Positions 51,247 to 60,727 of a stretch of DNA of 64,000 nt are shown in pieces (the first letter of the stretch is position 1; every line of letters begins with the position of its first letter). The stretch is from an uncultured Blautia sp. (GTDB lineage: Bacteria; Bacillota; Clostridia; Lachnospirales; Lachnospiraceae): positions 1-64,000 of the forward strand of contig UQHF01000007.1 in the NCBI GenBank assembly GCA_900540785.1, read 5' to 3'. The notes beneath the pieces are model-generated. The model was not told the origin of the DNA, did not search any database, and saw only the letters and a list, made by a program, of their open reading frames with translations. A program made the position numbers and the translations under genes.

Positions 51247-52263
51247 ATGCATTATGTATTAATATATAATTGGAAGTGTCCAGAGAATGATTGGTTTAAA
51301 AACAAACTTTTAGAAAAGGGAAATAAAGTTGAAGTAATTGACAATTCAGATGATGGTGAAATAAGGTATAAAAAGTGGCACAGAGCCATTAATTTTGTGG
51401 AATGTTTATTTATGGCTAAAAAAGCAGTTGATATGTCTGAAGAGTATACAATAATTTCGATGTGTGCTACTCCGGGAATTATTGCGTCGATAATTGATAA
51501 AAAACAGCATAAGATAGTTGCATTAAATCTCTTGTGTCATTCTTGTAACAAACCAACTATGGCGCAGAAAATAAGAGATTGGTTTTATAGAAAGGCTTTT
51601 AAAAATCTAAATTTGTATTCAACTTGTAATGAAGAAACAAATAGGATTGACTATATTAAAAGATTTGATATTAAAAATGATAAAAGAATTATCATTCTCG
51701 AAGATGCGGTATCTATAGAAAATATAGAGGTGAACGAGGTAACTGGTGAAGGTATTTTTGCGGGAGGAGCTAGTGCACGTGATTGGGAGACATTGTTAAG
51801 ATGTGCGGAGAATACATCAGAATTTAAATATCAGATTTGTGCTAGAGAGGCAGATTGGCCGCAAAAGGTAAGATTGCCAAATGTTAATGTAGCATTTAAT
51901 TTGCCACAAAATGAGTTTGATAGATTACTAGTTAATAGTAAAATGGTTGTATTGCCGGTAAATAGTGATGTAACAGCAGGACTTCTTGTGTTATTTAAAG
52001 CAGTTAAAAATAACAAATTAATTGTATGTACAGATACAAAATCTATTCGAAAGTTTATTCCAGAAAAATATGCAGAAATGATTCTTTATGAAATGTTTAA
52101 TGAGAAAGAAATGGAGCTGAAAATACGGGCTTTAATGGAAATGCCGGAAGCTGAGGTAAAAAAGCTCTTAAATGATTTGAAAAAATATTTATATGAGAAA
52201 TACTCAACAGATGCATATATGAATAAATTTGAGTTCTGGATAGAGAGAGGCGTAGATAAATAA
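51247..52263 (+). CDS. GT4-like glycosyltransferase
   Basis: 338-residue predicted GT-B enzyme. The N-terminal domain begins YVLIYNWKCPENDWFKNKL. The C-terminal domain has a phosphate-contact loop EGIFAGGASARDWE (near 170), FNLPQNEFDRLLVNSKMVVLP, and TAGLLVLFKAV in the place of the GT4 EGxxxxxxEA region. The ATG at 51247 is chosen over an overlapping GTG at 51238. Similarity to standard GT4 enzymes is low, and it could transfer a charged group. The stop overlaps the next start (TAATG). Confidence 0.7.
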   Translation: MHYVLIYNWKCPENDWFKNKLLEKGNKVEVIDNSDDGEIRYKKWHRAINFVECLFMAKKAVDMSEEYTIISMCATPGIIASIIDKKQHKIVALNLLCHSCNKPTMAQKIRDWFYRKAFKNLNLYSTCNEETNRIDYIKRFDIKNDKRIIILEDAVSIENIEVNEVTGEGIFAGGASARDWETLLRCAENTSEFKYQICAREADWPQKVRLPNVNVAFNLPQNEFDRLLVNSKMVVLPVNSDVTAGLLVLFKAVKNNKLIVCTDTKSIRKFIPEKYAEMILYEMFNEKEMELKIRALMEMPEAEVKKLLNDLKKYLYEKYSTDAYMNKFEFWIERGVDK

Positions 52264-53255
52264 TGAAAGATTTAAAAAATAATCAATTAATATCTGTAAT
52301 CGTGCCAGTATACAATGCGATGCCATATTTAAAAGATTGTATTACTTCAATCTTACAGCAAGATTATGTAAAGATTGAAATAATTTTTGTAGATGATGGT
52401 TCAACAGATGATAGCTTGGCTTTTTTAAGAGAACAGCAAAAATTAGACAATAGGATTAGAATCGTTCATCAGGATAATGCTGGAGCAAGTGCAGCAAGAA
52501 ATCGTGGACTTGAGGAGGCTAGAGGAGAGTGGATTGCTTTTGTGGACGCAGATGATATTATTACGAAAGATTATTTAAGTTATCTACATTTTCTTGCAGT
52601 AAAGCATGATTGTTATATATCGTCTTGTGGGTATGAAACAAAAATGTCAAGTGGTAAGATTATCCCAGGTGACCAACTATTAGATGGGATTATTGAAATA
52701 AAAAAACAAGAAAATCAGTTGTATCCTATTCCATATACTGTGTGGCATTTATTAATTTCAAATAAAGTTATCCAGGAAAATAATATAAGATTTGATGAAT
52801 CGATTACTTATTTAGAAGATGTTCTTTTTATCTATGAGGTGCTTTTTAAAATTGGAAAATATATTTGTGGAAGTAAAATAGGATATCGTCGAATTGATCA
52901 TAGCGATAGTTTAACAAATGTACGATATAAAAAAGAAAATTTTTACAAATGGATTTCTTCACTTACTGCAAGATATAAGATTTGTCAGATGACAAAAAAC
53001 TACCCAGCACTATATGCTAATACAATATATGAATTAGCTTTTTTTTGTAATGAATTGAAAATCTTGTATAAGGAAAATATAAAGCGCGAAGAGAAAGTGC
53101 ATAGATTGGTTGAAAGTTATTTGTCATTTGCAAAGAAAGAAGTATTCAAGGTATCAGATAAACAATTCAAAAAAAAATGCTTAACAATTTTATGTTTATA
53201 TTTTACTAAAATTTTCTTTTTATTCAAAGGAACTACAAAGGAGATATTAGATTGA
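52263..53255 (+). CDS. family 2 glycosyltransferase
   Basis: GT-A enzyme, 330 residues: ISVIVPVYNAMPYLKDCI, FVDDGSTDDSLAFL, GASAARNRGLEEARGEW and the metal motif FVDADDIIT (near 97), with YLEDVLFIYEVL as the catalytic-side Glu-Asp. It is closely similar in layout to the 49330 enzyme. It is coupled to the preceding gene by TAATG and to the following pyruvyltransferase by a short overlap. Sugar specificity cannot be read. Confidence 0.9.
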   Translation: MKDLKNNQLISVIVPVYNAMPYLKDCITSILQQDYVKIEIIFVDDGSTDDSLAFLREQQKLDNRIRIVHQDNAGASAARNRGLEEARGEWIAFVDADDIITKDYLSYLHFLAVKHDCYISSCGYETKMSSGKIIPGDQLLDGIIEIKKQENQLYPIPYTVWHLLISNKVIQENNIRFDESITYLEDVLFIYEVLFKIGKYICGSKIGYRRIDHSDSLTNVRYKKENFYKWISSLTARYKICQMTKNYPALYANTIYELAFFCNELKILYKENIKREEKVHRLVESYLSFAKKEVFKVSDKQFKKKCLTILCLYFTKIFFLFKGTTKEILD

Positions 53256-54250
53256 AGATATTAGTTGTAACAATATATAATTCTTTGAATTATGGTGCAT
53301 ATTTGCAAGGTTATAGTTTATATAGAATATTCAAGGATATGGGACACGATGTAAAAATGTATGTTGCAGATCCTCATGATATGAAATTTTATATACATGC
53401 TCTTCATTTGAGAAATCCAAAAGAAATTTTATATAATATTGGTTTATTAAAGGCATTTTATAGTTCATGGAATGAGATGGATAAAGTTACTAATTTAGAA
53501 GAAGAATATGATTTAGCTGTTATAGGGAGTGATGAATTGTGGAATGTTCATAATGTTAATTTTGAACATACAGATATATATATTGGGAAAGGAATCAAAG
53601 CTAAAAAAATATGTACCTATGCTGTAAGTGGAAATAATACATCTGCAAAAGAGTTTGCTGATGTTTATGGAGAAAATGCATTACAACTATTAGATCGAAT
53701 TGCTGTTAGGGACGAGTTTACATATGAGCTTGCTAATTCACTTAATAAAGTTGAGCCGTCAATGGTAGTTGATCCAACACTGTTGTATAATTTTGAATTA
53801 CCTGAGGAAAAAGCAAAAGAAAAATATATTGTTGTATATGGATATTATTTCGAGGAAGATGAAAAACAAATAATATTAGAATATGCACGTAGAAATAATA
53901 TTAAGTTAATTTCTGCCGGATTTGTTCATAAATGGTGTGATATGATTTTTACAGGAAAACCGATAGACTTTCTAGGATTGATTATTAAAGCTGAAGGTGT
54001 AATTAGTGCAACATTTCATGGAACGATATTGTCGATGAAGTATAATAAAAAGTTGGCAGTATTTCATCATGGTAGTCAGAAAATTATGGATGTACTTTCA
54101 AGATTTTTAATGATGAAATGTGCTGTTTCAGATGATAATAACATTGATAGATGTTTTGAGTATTCGACGAATTATTCGGAGTTTAATCAAAAGCTAGAAG
54201 CAGCAGTATCTGAGTCAAAAAAGTATATAAATGAAGTTTTGAATATATAG
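53252..54250 (+). CDS. polysaccharide pyruvyl transferase family protein
   Basis: Predicted to transfer pyruvate from PEP to a sugar of the repeat unit, giving an acidic ketal. 332 residues. GT-B-like marks are NYGAYLQGYSLYRIFKDMG, VIGSDELWNVHN (near 92), KICTYAVSGN, VRDEFTYELANS, VVDPTLLYN and the C-terminal SATFHGTILSMKYNKKL with the conserved His. These match the CsaB/WcaK family. The start is TTG with AAGGAG 8 bases upstream, inside the previous gene's end. Confidence 0.88.
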   Translation: MKILVVTIYNSLNYGAYLQGYSLYRIFKDMGHDVKMYVADPHDMKFYIHALHLRNPKEILYNIGLLKAFYSSWNEMDKVTNLEEEYDLAVIGSDELWNVHNVNFEHTDIYIGKGIKAKKICTYAVSGNNTSAKEFADVYGENALQLLDRIAVRDEFTYELANSLNKVEPSMVVDPTLLYNFELPEEKAKEKYIVVYGYYFEEDEKQIILEYARRNNIKLISAGFVHKWCDMIFTGKPIDFLGLIIKAEGVISATFHGTILSMKYNKKLAVFHHGSQKIMDVLSRFLMMKCAVSDDNNIDRCFEYSTNYSEFNQKLEAAVSESKKYINEVLNI

Positions 54251-54262
54251 GAGAAAAGAATA

Positions 54263-54898
54263 GTGGGGTATATAAAAAGAAAAGTTTTGCTGTATATGTA
54301 CAAAAAGAAATGGAAGAAAGAGAACTTTCATAATGACACCTTACCTATAAAAGTATATCATAGTGATGTTGTTATTGGACGTGGTACATATGGTTTAATT
54401 GATATTGTTGATTATGGAAATACTCCATATAGGGTAAAAATTGGAAATTATTGCAGTATTGCTGAAAAGGTAGTTTTTTTATTAAGTGGAGAACATAACA
54501 TCAAGGCTATTTCAACATTTCCTTTTGTAGAAAAATTTTGTGGAGAAAAAAGAGTAGCAGAAAGTAAAGGAGATATTATCATCGAAGATGATGTATGGAT
54601 TGGTTATGGAACGATTGTTTTGTCAGGAGTTAGGATAGGAAAAGGTGCAATAGTTGCCGCTGGCTCGGTTGTTACGAAGGATATTCCAGCATATGCAATT
54701 GTGGGCGGAGTGCCTGCTAGAATTATAAAATATCGATTTCCAGAAGAAATAAGAGCATTATTAAATGATTTGGATTATAGTAAGATATCTCCTGAGATAG
54801 TTTACAAGCTTGCTGTTGATCTAGAGAAAGAGGCAAATTTAGATTCAATAGAGAAATTGATAGAAAAAATTAATTGTTTTCAGAGGAAGGATGATTAA
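54263..54898 (+). CDS. hexapeptide-repeat acetyltransferase (CatB/LbH type)
   Basis: O- or N-acetyltransferase of the left-handed beta-helix fold, 211 residues. Hexapeptide turns run through IGNYCSIAEKVVFLL, then DDVWIGYGTIVLSGVRIGKG and AIVAAGSVVTKDIPAYAIVGG, with the family ending VPARIIKYRF. The His in SGEHN (near 74) is the likely catalytic base, as in xenobiotic acetyltransferases. The start is GTG with TAGGAG upstream. It is presumed to acetylate the polysaccharide or its precursor. TAATG overlap with wzy. Confidence 0.9.
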   Translation: MGYIKRKVLLYMYKKKWKKENFHNDTLPIKVYHSDVVIGRGTYGLIDIVDYGNTPYRVKIGNYCSIAEKVVFLLSGEHNIKAISTFPFVEKFCGEKRVAESKGDIIIEDDVWIGYGTIVLSGVRIGKGAIVAAGSVVTKDIPAYAIVGGVPARIIKYRFPEEIRALLNDLDYSKISPEIVYKLAVDLEKEANLDSIEKLIEKINCFQRKDD

Positions 54899-56169
54899 TG
54901 CTGAAATTTACATTTAATAACGCAGTAAAAATCATAATGTGGGCTTTTTTTCTTTTACAAGGGCTATTTGCATTTCGAATTGTTGGTCCCAATATTACTA
55001 TTCAACGCCTTTTTTTAGTTATTGTATATCTCTGGATATTTTTCAATTTAGAACGCCAAAATGATTTCTGGCAGAGTATTAGAGGAAAAAAGTACAGAGT
55101 AATTATTAGCTGTTATTTATTTGTTTGTACATATACAGCTGTGTTTCGCGGAGATTTCAATACCATTTTTGGAGTTTTTGTTGATTGCTTTTTAATGTAC
55201 CTGTTATTTCTTTATATATTGTCTTATGTAGAGTCGCCTGAAAGTGTATTAAATTTAATATGCAAGATAGTTTCAGTCGCATGTATATTAGGCATTATTG
55301 AATACATTACAGGTTTTAATCTTTTTACTCAGCTGACATTTACAAATGACGTTATTCCAGAATCATTAAGAGACGGGATATTAAGAATAAGAGTGTCTTA
55401 TGGACATCCGTTAGCATATGGAATGTTTCTTGTGCTTTTTTTTCCATTTTGTTGTTATGATTTAAAAAAGAGTAGAATATATTTATTCAATAGACCAATA
55501 ACATTGATGCTTGTTATCATTAATATTTTACTGACTGGAAGTCGTTCTAGTATAGGGATTTTTGGTGTTGAATTATTTTTAATAGCGATTATAACAGCAA
55601 AAGAATTAAAGGGGAAATTATTACTTACATTAATAATGATTGGCATTGTTGGTGGATTTTTGTTAGTTGCATTTTTAGATAATCCTTTCATTCAAATAGC
55701 AATGCGACAAATTTTTTATATGATAGATGAATTATTTGATACACAATTTGCAGTTAATTTTGGAGGAGATGTGTCTATAAGTAATAGTTCGATAGCGCGC
55801 GAGCGATTGTGGAAAATATTCGATTATCCTGGAATGAGTCCTATTTTTGGTATTGGTGTAACTGAAAAAAAATCTTTTTATATAGATAATTGGATGGTAA
55901 CTTCAGTGGATAATTTTTATGTGAATCAATATATAAAATTTGCCTACCCAGGATTAATAGCAACAATTTGCATGTTTGCGACATATTTGTGGAATTGTGT
56001 TCGTGGTTTTTGGGCGTATCATTCCTCTATTTTTTTGTTGTGTTTAATATCAGGAGCTGCCTATATGGGAAATCTAATGGTTGTGGATGAATTAGCAACT
56101 ATAAAGTACTTTTTCTTTTTATTGGCATTTACCAAAGTACTAATCCAAAACAAAGGGAGTCTAGTATAG
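54898..56169 (+). CDS. O-antigen/capsule polymerase (Wzy-like)
   Basis: Polytopic membrane protein of 423 residues with about ten hydrophobic segments, sparsely conserved, as is usual for Wzy. A large outer loop falls near residues 280-330 (FDYPGMSPIFGIGVTEKKS), and the O-antigen ligase/polymerase-like stretch LRIRVSYGHPLAYGMF then LLTGSRSSIGIFG is visible, including the Arg and His of that family. It would join repeat units on the outer face of the membrane. No other Wzy candidate is in the locus. Confidence 0.85.
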   Translation: MLKFTFNNAVKIIMWAFFLLQGLFAFRIVGPNITIQRLFLVIVYLWIFFNLERQNDFWQSIRGKKYRVIISCYLFVCTYTAVFRGDFNTIFGVFVDCFLMYLLFLYILSYVESPESVLNLICKIVSVACILGIIEYITGFNLFTQLTFTNDVIPESLRDGILRIRVSYGHPLAYGMFLVLFFPFCCYDLKKSRIYLFNRPITLMLVIINILLTGSRSSIGIFGVELFLIAIITAKELKGKLLLTLIMIGIVGGFLLVAFLDNPFIQIAMRQIFYMIDELFDTQFAVNFGGDVSISNSSIARERLWKIFDYPGMSPIFGIGVTEKKSFYIDNWMVTSVDNFYVNQYIKFAYPGLIATICMFATYLWNCVRGFWAYHSSIFLLCLISGAAYMGNLMVVDELATIKYFFFLLAFTKVLIQNKGSLV

Positions 56170-56248
56170 AATAAATTAAATTAAATATCTGCCATATATC
56201 TTCCTCTGTCAGATGAAAATTAATATAATTCAAAAGGAGAAAAACTGT

Positions 56249-57958
56249 ATGTATACTAAAGATCCGAGTAATCAAATAGTAATTGCTTTATTAAAGAAAT
56301 ATGGTATTAAGCATATGGTCTTATCGGCTGGAACACGAAATATTCCATTTGTGTATTCTGTAGAGAATGATCCATATTTTAAATGTTATTCGGTTGTAGA
56401 TGAAAGAAGTGCAGCATATTTTGCAATTGGCGTGGCTCAAATGACGAAAGAGCCTGTTGTTGTATCTTGTACTTCTTCTACTGCTACTTGCAATTATTAT
56501 CCTGCTGTTGCAGAGGCTTATCATCAAAATGTGCCTATTATTATACTTACTGGAGATAGGCATCCATACTATTTGGGACAGTTAGAAGATCAAATGATTG
56601 ATCAGGTTGGAATGTATCAGCGTTTTTGCAAATGTTCTGTTACCTTACCTTTTGTTAAAAATGAAGAAGATTATTGGTATTCTCAGAGACTCGTAAATGA
56701 GGCACTCTTAGAATTAGAACATCATGGCAAAGGTCCAGTACATATTAATGTTCCTTTTTATTCTGACTGGGCTGACTTTTCAGCTGAGAGGTTGCCAGAG
56801 GTTGTTAAGATTGATAGATATTATGTTCACGCGCTTGGTGAACGTGAGAAAATATTCTTTAGTAAAGATAAAAGGTATTTAGTTATCTGTGGACAGAGTT
56901 CATGTTTTGATTCAAAGTTGAATAATGAATTAGAACGCTTTATCGATAAGTATAATTGTCTTGTTGTGGAAGAGCATATGTCTAATATTAAGGTTCATGA
57001 TGCGATAAATATAAATTTGTTTTCGGAAGCGAATGCAGATAAGGTACTAGATATGATTAAGCCAGACGTTGTAATCACATTTGGGGGGAATTATACGACT
57101 AATATCAAATATATTTTGCGAAATTCTATAAAATCCATCGAACATTGGAATATTACAGAAACTGGTATGGTTTGCGATACTTATAGAAAGTTGACTAAGA
57201 TTTTTGAAGGAACGGCATATGAGTTTTTTAAGTGGGCAAATAATTTACCATATAGTTTTGAAAATGATATGAAATTACTAAGAGAAAATTTTAATACGAT
57301 AACGGAGTCTGATATTGATTTTTCCAATGTATCAGTCATTAGATCTGTTGCTAAAAATATTCCAGATAACAGTATTCTTCATTTAAGTATATTAAATAGC
57401 ATCCGTTTAATGCAGTATTTTAAACTTCCTGAAAACGTAAAGGTGTTTGCAAATATAGGTACGGATGGAATTGATGGATGTTTGTCCTCTCTGATTGGTC
57501 AGGCAATGGTAACAGATGAGTTAGCATTTTTGGTTATTGGAGATCTTAGTTTCTTTTATGATATGAATGCTATGCGTATTAACTGCATCAAGAATAATAT
57601 TCGCATAGTCATGATTAATAATCGTGGTGGCGCAGAATTTCAGCTATCAACAGGTGTTAAACGTGATTCTTCAATTGATTTGCACACTTCAGCAAGACAC
57701 TATACAACAGCAAGAGGATGGGTTGAAAGTGTTGGCTTTGAATATTTTAGCGCTGAAAATCAGAATCAGTTTGACGATGCAATGTTATATATGTGTAGAA
57801 CAGAATTGAAGAAGCCTGTGTTTGTAGAAGTATTTACAGATATGAAGGATGATGCTGATAATATTAAAGAATTTAGAAGCAAAAGTGAGATTATGGATGG
57901 AAAAGCGTTAGTTAAGAAAAAATTGAAGTCCTTTGTAAAGAACGCACTTAAGGACTGA
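56249..57958 (+). CDS. MenD-like thiamine diphosphate-dependent enzyme
   Basis: 569 residues with the MenD (SEPHCHC synthase) plan. The N-terminal Pyr domain has VLSAGTRNIPFVY and the TPP-activating Glu in VVDERSAAYFAIG. CTSSTATCNYYPAVAEAYH and ILTGDRHPYYLG come next. The C-terminal PP domain has the metal/TPP motif IGDLSFFYDMNAM followed by MINNRGGAEF. True MenD makes a menaquinone precursor, yet no men gene is near. ATG 56249 (AAGGAG 10 bases upstream) is preferred over 56213. Together with the SDR it likely makes an unusual C-C-extended or keto-acid sugar substituent. Confidence 0.85.
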   Translation: MYTKDPSNQIVIALLKKYGIKHMVLSAGTRNIPFVYSVENDPYFKCYSVVDERSAAYFAIGVAQMTKEPVVVSCTSSTATCNYYPAVAEAYHQNVPIIILTGDRHPYYLGQLEDQMIDQVGMYQRFCKCSVTLPFVKNEEDYWYSQRLVNEALLELEHHGKGPVHINVPFYSDWADFSAERLPEVVKIDRYYVHALGEREKIFFSKDKRYLVICGQSSCFDSKLNNELERFIDKYNCLVVEEHMSNIKVHDAININLFSEANADKVLDMIKPDVVITFGGNYTTNIKYILRNSIKSIEHWNITETGMVCDTYRKLTKIFEGTAYEFFKWANNLPYSFENDMKLLRENFNTITESDIDFSNVSVIRSVAKNIPDNSILHLSILNSIRLMQYFKLPENVKVFANIGTDGIDGCLSSLIGQAMVTDELAFLVIGDLSFFYDMNAMRINCIKNNIRIVMINNRGGAEFQLSTGVKRDSSIDLHTSARHYTTARGWVESVGFEYFSAENQNQFDDAMLYMCRTELKKPVFVEVFTDMKDDADNIKEFRSKSEIMDGKALVKKKLKSFVKNALKD

Positions 57959-57977
57959 ATGAATTTGGAGTAGAGTT

Positions 57978-58817
57978 ATGAATATTGAACGAATTAAAAG
58001 GATACTTAAATATATACTGCATGGTGTTCCAGAGATTATTGTTAGACCTGAAATTGTGACAATGACTCATATAGATGCGATGAAAGACAAGGTAATACTT
58101 ATTACCGGAGGAAATCGTGGTTTAGGTAAAGCAATTGCAAAGAAGTGTGTCGAAGAAGGTGCAAAAGTCATTCTTGTAGGACGAAATGAAGAGTCATTAA
58201 GGAATGCAAGTTTAGAGTTGGGAGAAATGACAACTTACATCCAATATGATGTTTCTGATTGTGCACATTGTAAAAATATATTTCAGGAAGCAGAAAAAAA
58301 AATTGGTTATCCCGTAAATGTACTTGTTAATAGTGCGGGAGTTTCTTATCATGAAGGCAGTTATAAAAATGTTACTGAAAATGGTTGGGATGAGCAAATG
58401 TCTATTAATTTAAAAGGAGTATATTTTTTGACAAAATATTTTGCTGAGAACTGTATTCAGAAAGAAATTAAAAGTGCTAGTATAGTAATTCTTTCATCGG
58501 AAAGAGGCATGTATGGAGATGATATTCCTTATGGTCTTACAAAAGCTGCATTGAACAGTTATATTAAAGGAATGGCAAGACGATTAATTACTTCTGACAT
58601 TCGAGTTAATGGTATTGCCCCTGGTATTACAGCCACTGATATGACGGGGGTTAGCGCAGAAGGAAACCTTTATAGAGAAGCATCCTGTGGTAAGAGAATA
58701 TTTTTGGCAGAGGAAGTGGCAGAAGTGGCTGCTTTTTTAATTAGAGATACTTCTAAATGTGTTTCTGGAGAAATTATTGCATGTAACCAAGGAAACCATC
58801 TTCGCTCAGATTTTTAA
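57978..58817 (+). CDS. short-chain dehydrogenase/reductase
   Basis: NAD(P)-dependent oxidoreductase, 279 residues. After an N-terminal extension of about 35 residues come the Rossmann motif ITGGNRGLGKAIAKK, the NSAG motif (VNSAGVSYHEG), the catalytic Ser in IVILSSERGMYG, and Tyr-Lys in PYGLTKAALNSY. The cofactor strand VILVGRNEESL has Arg after Gly, favouring NADPH. It directly follows the MenD-like gene by 19 bases, so the product ketone of that enzyme is the obvious candidate substrate. Inference from context only. Confidence 0.9.
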   Translation: MNIERIKRILKYILHGVPEIIVRPEIVTMTHIDAMKDKVILITGGNRGLGKAIAKKCVEEGAKVILVGRNEESLRNASLELGEMTTYIQYDVSDCAHCKNIFQEAEKKIGYPVNVLVNSAGVSYHEGSYKNVTENGWDEQMSINLKGVYFLTKYFAENCIQKEIKSASIVILSSERGMYGDDIPYGLTKAALNSYIKGMARRLITSDIRVNGIAPGITATDMTGVSAEGNLYREASCGKRIFLAEEVAEVAAFLIRDTSKCVSGEIIACNQGNHLRSDF

Positions 58818-58829
58818 TGGAGAATGGTT

Positions 58830-60305
58830 ATGAAAAAAATAAATGAGCTATACAAAGGATATTCAAGAATGCCAGAACCCGCAAAGGCATCATTTTGGTT
58901 TATGATTTGCACTGTGTTGCAAAAAGGTATTTCAATGGTAACTATGCCTATATTTACTAGAATTATGAGTCCGGAGCATTATGGGGTTGTTTCGGTATAT
59001 AATGCATGGTATGGAATTTTATCAATCTTTGCGACACTTAATCTGTCCGCTGGTGTATTTAACAAAGGTATGATAAAATATGAAACAGATAAGTCAAATT
59101 ATGTTTCAGCAATGTTGGGATTAGCAGGCACAGCTACGATATTTATAGGTATAATTTATTTGATTAATCCTATATTTTGGGAGAAGGTACTGCAGTTACC
59201 AAGAATACTAATTATAACAATGTTAGTGACATATTTTTTTGATTCAGCTTTTGCATTGTGGGCGGTATATGAAAGATTTCATTATCATTATAAGTATCTA
59301 GTTTTAGTGACTGTTGCTACGTCTATATTTAGCTCTGCTTTTAGTGTAATTGTTGTACTTAATACGCAGGATAAAGGGGTTGCGAGAATTGTATCAACTG
59401 CAATTTTTCAATCTGCTATATATGCGATAATTTATATTAAGATTGCGAAAAAATCGCATAAGTTGTTTAATAAAAGATATTGGATATATGCCCTGAAGTT
59501 TAATATTCCCTTGATACCACATTATCTATCCATGACTATTTTGGGACAATCAGATAGAATTATGATAAATAATATGGTTGGAAGTGGGCAAGCAGCAATA
59601 TATGGTGTTGCTCATAATATATCTACATTAATGACAATTATTACAAATGCGATTAGTGGTACATATGTGCCGTTTGTTTATCGATCTATCAAAGATAAAA
59701 GATATGGTGATATAAAAAAGATTACAAATTTGTTGTTGACTATTGTCGCCGTGTGCTGTATGACAATTCTCTTATTTGGACCAGAGATTATTCGATTTTT
59801 TGCACCTAAAGAATATTATGCTGCGCGATGGGTTATACCACCCATATCTACATCGATTTATTTTATTTTTCTATATCAGTTGTTTGGTAATATCGAATTT
59901 TATTTTGAAAAAACTAAATTTGTGATGATTGCGTCATGTATAGGGGCTGTGACGAATATTTTATTAAACTTTATATTTATTAGACGATATGGTTTTGTGG
60001 CAGCAGCATATACGTCTCTTGTCTGCTATATATTATTTTCAGTTATGCATTATGTATTTAGTAAGAAGGTTCTAAAGGAAAATCATATAAATATCGAGCA
60101 ATTGTACGATATGAGAGGAGTATCAATCATTTCAATAGAGTTATTAGTTTTTATGGTTATTTTTACAGTAATGTATGATTTAATTGTGATTAGATATACG
60201 GTAATTCTAATAATAGTGTGCGTTGTATTTGTAAATTTCAAGAAAATTTGTAAGTTTATTGATAAACGCAAAATAGCGCGTACCTTTCCAAAATCATCCG
60301 TTTGA
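58830..60305 (+). CDS. polysaccharide flippase (Wzx, PST/MATE-like)
   Basis: Membrane translocase moving lipid-linked repeat units across the membrane. 491 residues with 12 or more hydrophobic segments. The N-terminus SFWFMICTVLQKGISMVTMPIFTRIMSPEHYG is the standard Wzx opening (ISxxxxPIxTRxLSPxxYG). Later FNIPLIPHYLSMTILGQSDRIMI is the typical second-half signature. ATG 58830 has GGAG 6 bases upstream; ATG 58824 is too close to it. Last gene of the AT-rich block, followed by a GC-rich hairpin. Confidence 0.92.
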   Translation: MKKINELYKGYSRMPEPAKASFWFMICTVLQKGISMVTMPIFTRIMSPEHYGVVSVYNAWYGILSIFATLNLSAGVFNKGMIKYETDKSNYVSAMLGLAGTATIFIGIIYLINPIFWEKVLQLPRILIITMLVTYFFDSAFALWAVYERFHYHYKYLVLVTVATSIFSSAFSVIVVLNTQDKGVARIVSTAIFQSAIYAIIYIKIAKKSHKLFNKRYWIYALKFNIPLIPHYLSMTILGQSDRIMINNMVGSGQAAIYGVAHNISTLMTIITNAISGTYVPFVYRSIKDKRYGDIKKITNLLLTIVAVCCMTILLFGPEIIRFFAPKEYYAARWVIPPISTSIYFIFLYQLFGNIEFYFEKTKFVMIASCIGAVTNILLNFIFIRRYGFVAAAYTSLVCYILFSVMHYVFSKKVLKENHINIEQLYDMRGVSIISIELLVFMVIFTVMYDLIVIRYTVILIIVCVVFVNFKKICKFIDKRKIARTFPKSSV

Positions 60306-60315
60306 CGTTAAAATT

Positions 60316-60339
60316 AACGCCGCTTTATTTAGCGGCGTT
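60316..60339 (+). terminator. GC-rich hairpin after wzx
   Basis: AACGCCGCT pairs perfectly with AGCGGCGTT around a TTTATTT-type loop, 11 bases after the wzx stop. The tail (ATCTAG) lacks a T-run, so termination may be weak or need a factor; it may also protect the 3' end. Confidence 0.6.
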
Positions 60340-60657
60340 ATCTAGAAGTTTATCTGACCAAGATACCAGAGTCTTCAACTTTGTAGAATCTGTAATATGT
60401 TTCTAAACGAAGTTTGCAAAGCTAATAAGAATAAGATTTATTACTGATTTGATAAGTTGATTGCTTCACAATATTTAACCTCTTCTAAAAAATATTGGTT
60501 TTTTCGTGGTTTTAGAGCGTTTTATAAAAAACTAATTTACTAAGGTGTATGATTTGACATTTAAATGGAACGCAAGAAATCAGATAATGGTGGAGAATGG
60601 AAAATTACGTTAAGCTAAAGTATGGATAAAATGAAAGATAAATGATTTTTATATTCC
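60340..60657 (+). other. AT-rich non-coding gap
   Basis: About 320 bases between the glycosyl block and the chain-length gene without a credible open frame, RNA gene or repeat. It probably marks the right boundary of the exchanged block. Confidence 0.5.
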
Positions 60658-60678
60658 CGCTGTTTACAGCGTTATAAT
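60658..60678 (+). promoter_or_regulatory. -10 element with adjoining palindrome before the chain-length gene
   Basis: The perfect palindrome CGCTGTTTACAGCG (60658-60671) is followed one base later by TATAAT (60673-60678), 49 bases before the ATG. No good -35 exists at 17 bases, so a regulator binding the palindrome could control this promoter. Confidence 0.5.
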
Positions 60679-60727
60679 ATAAAACATATTGAAAGGTTAA
60701 GAAAGTTTAAAAGGTGAAAAAAGGACT

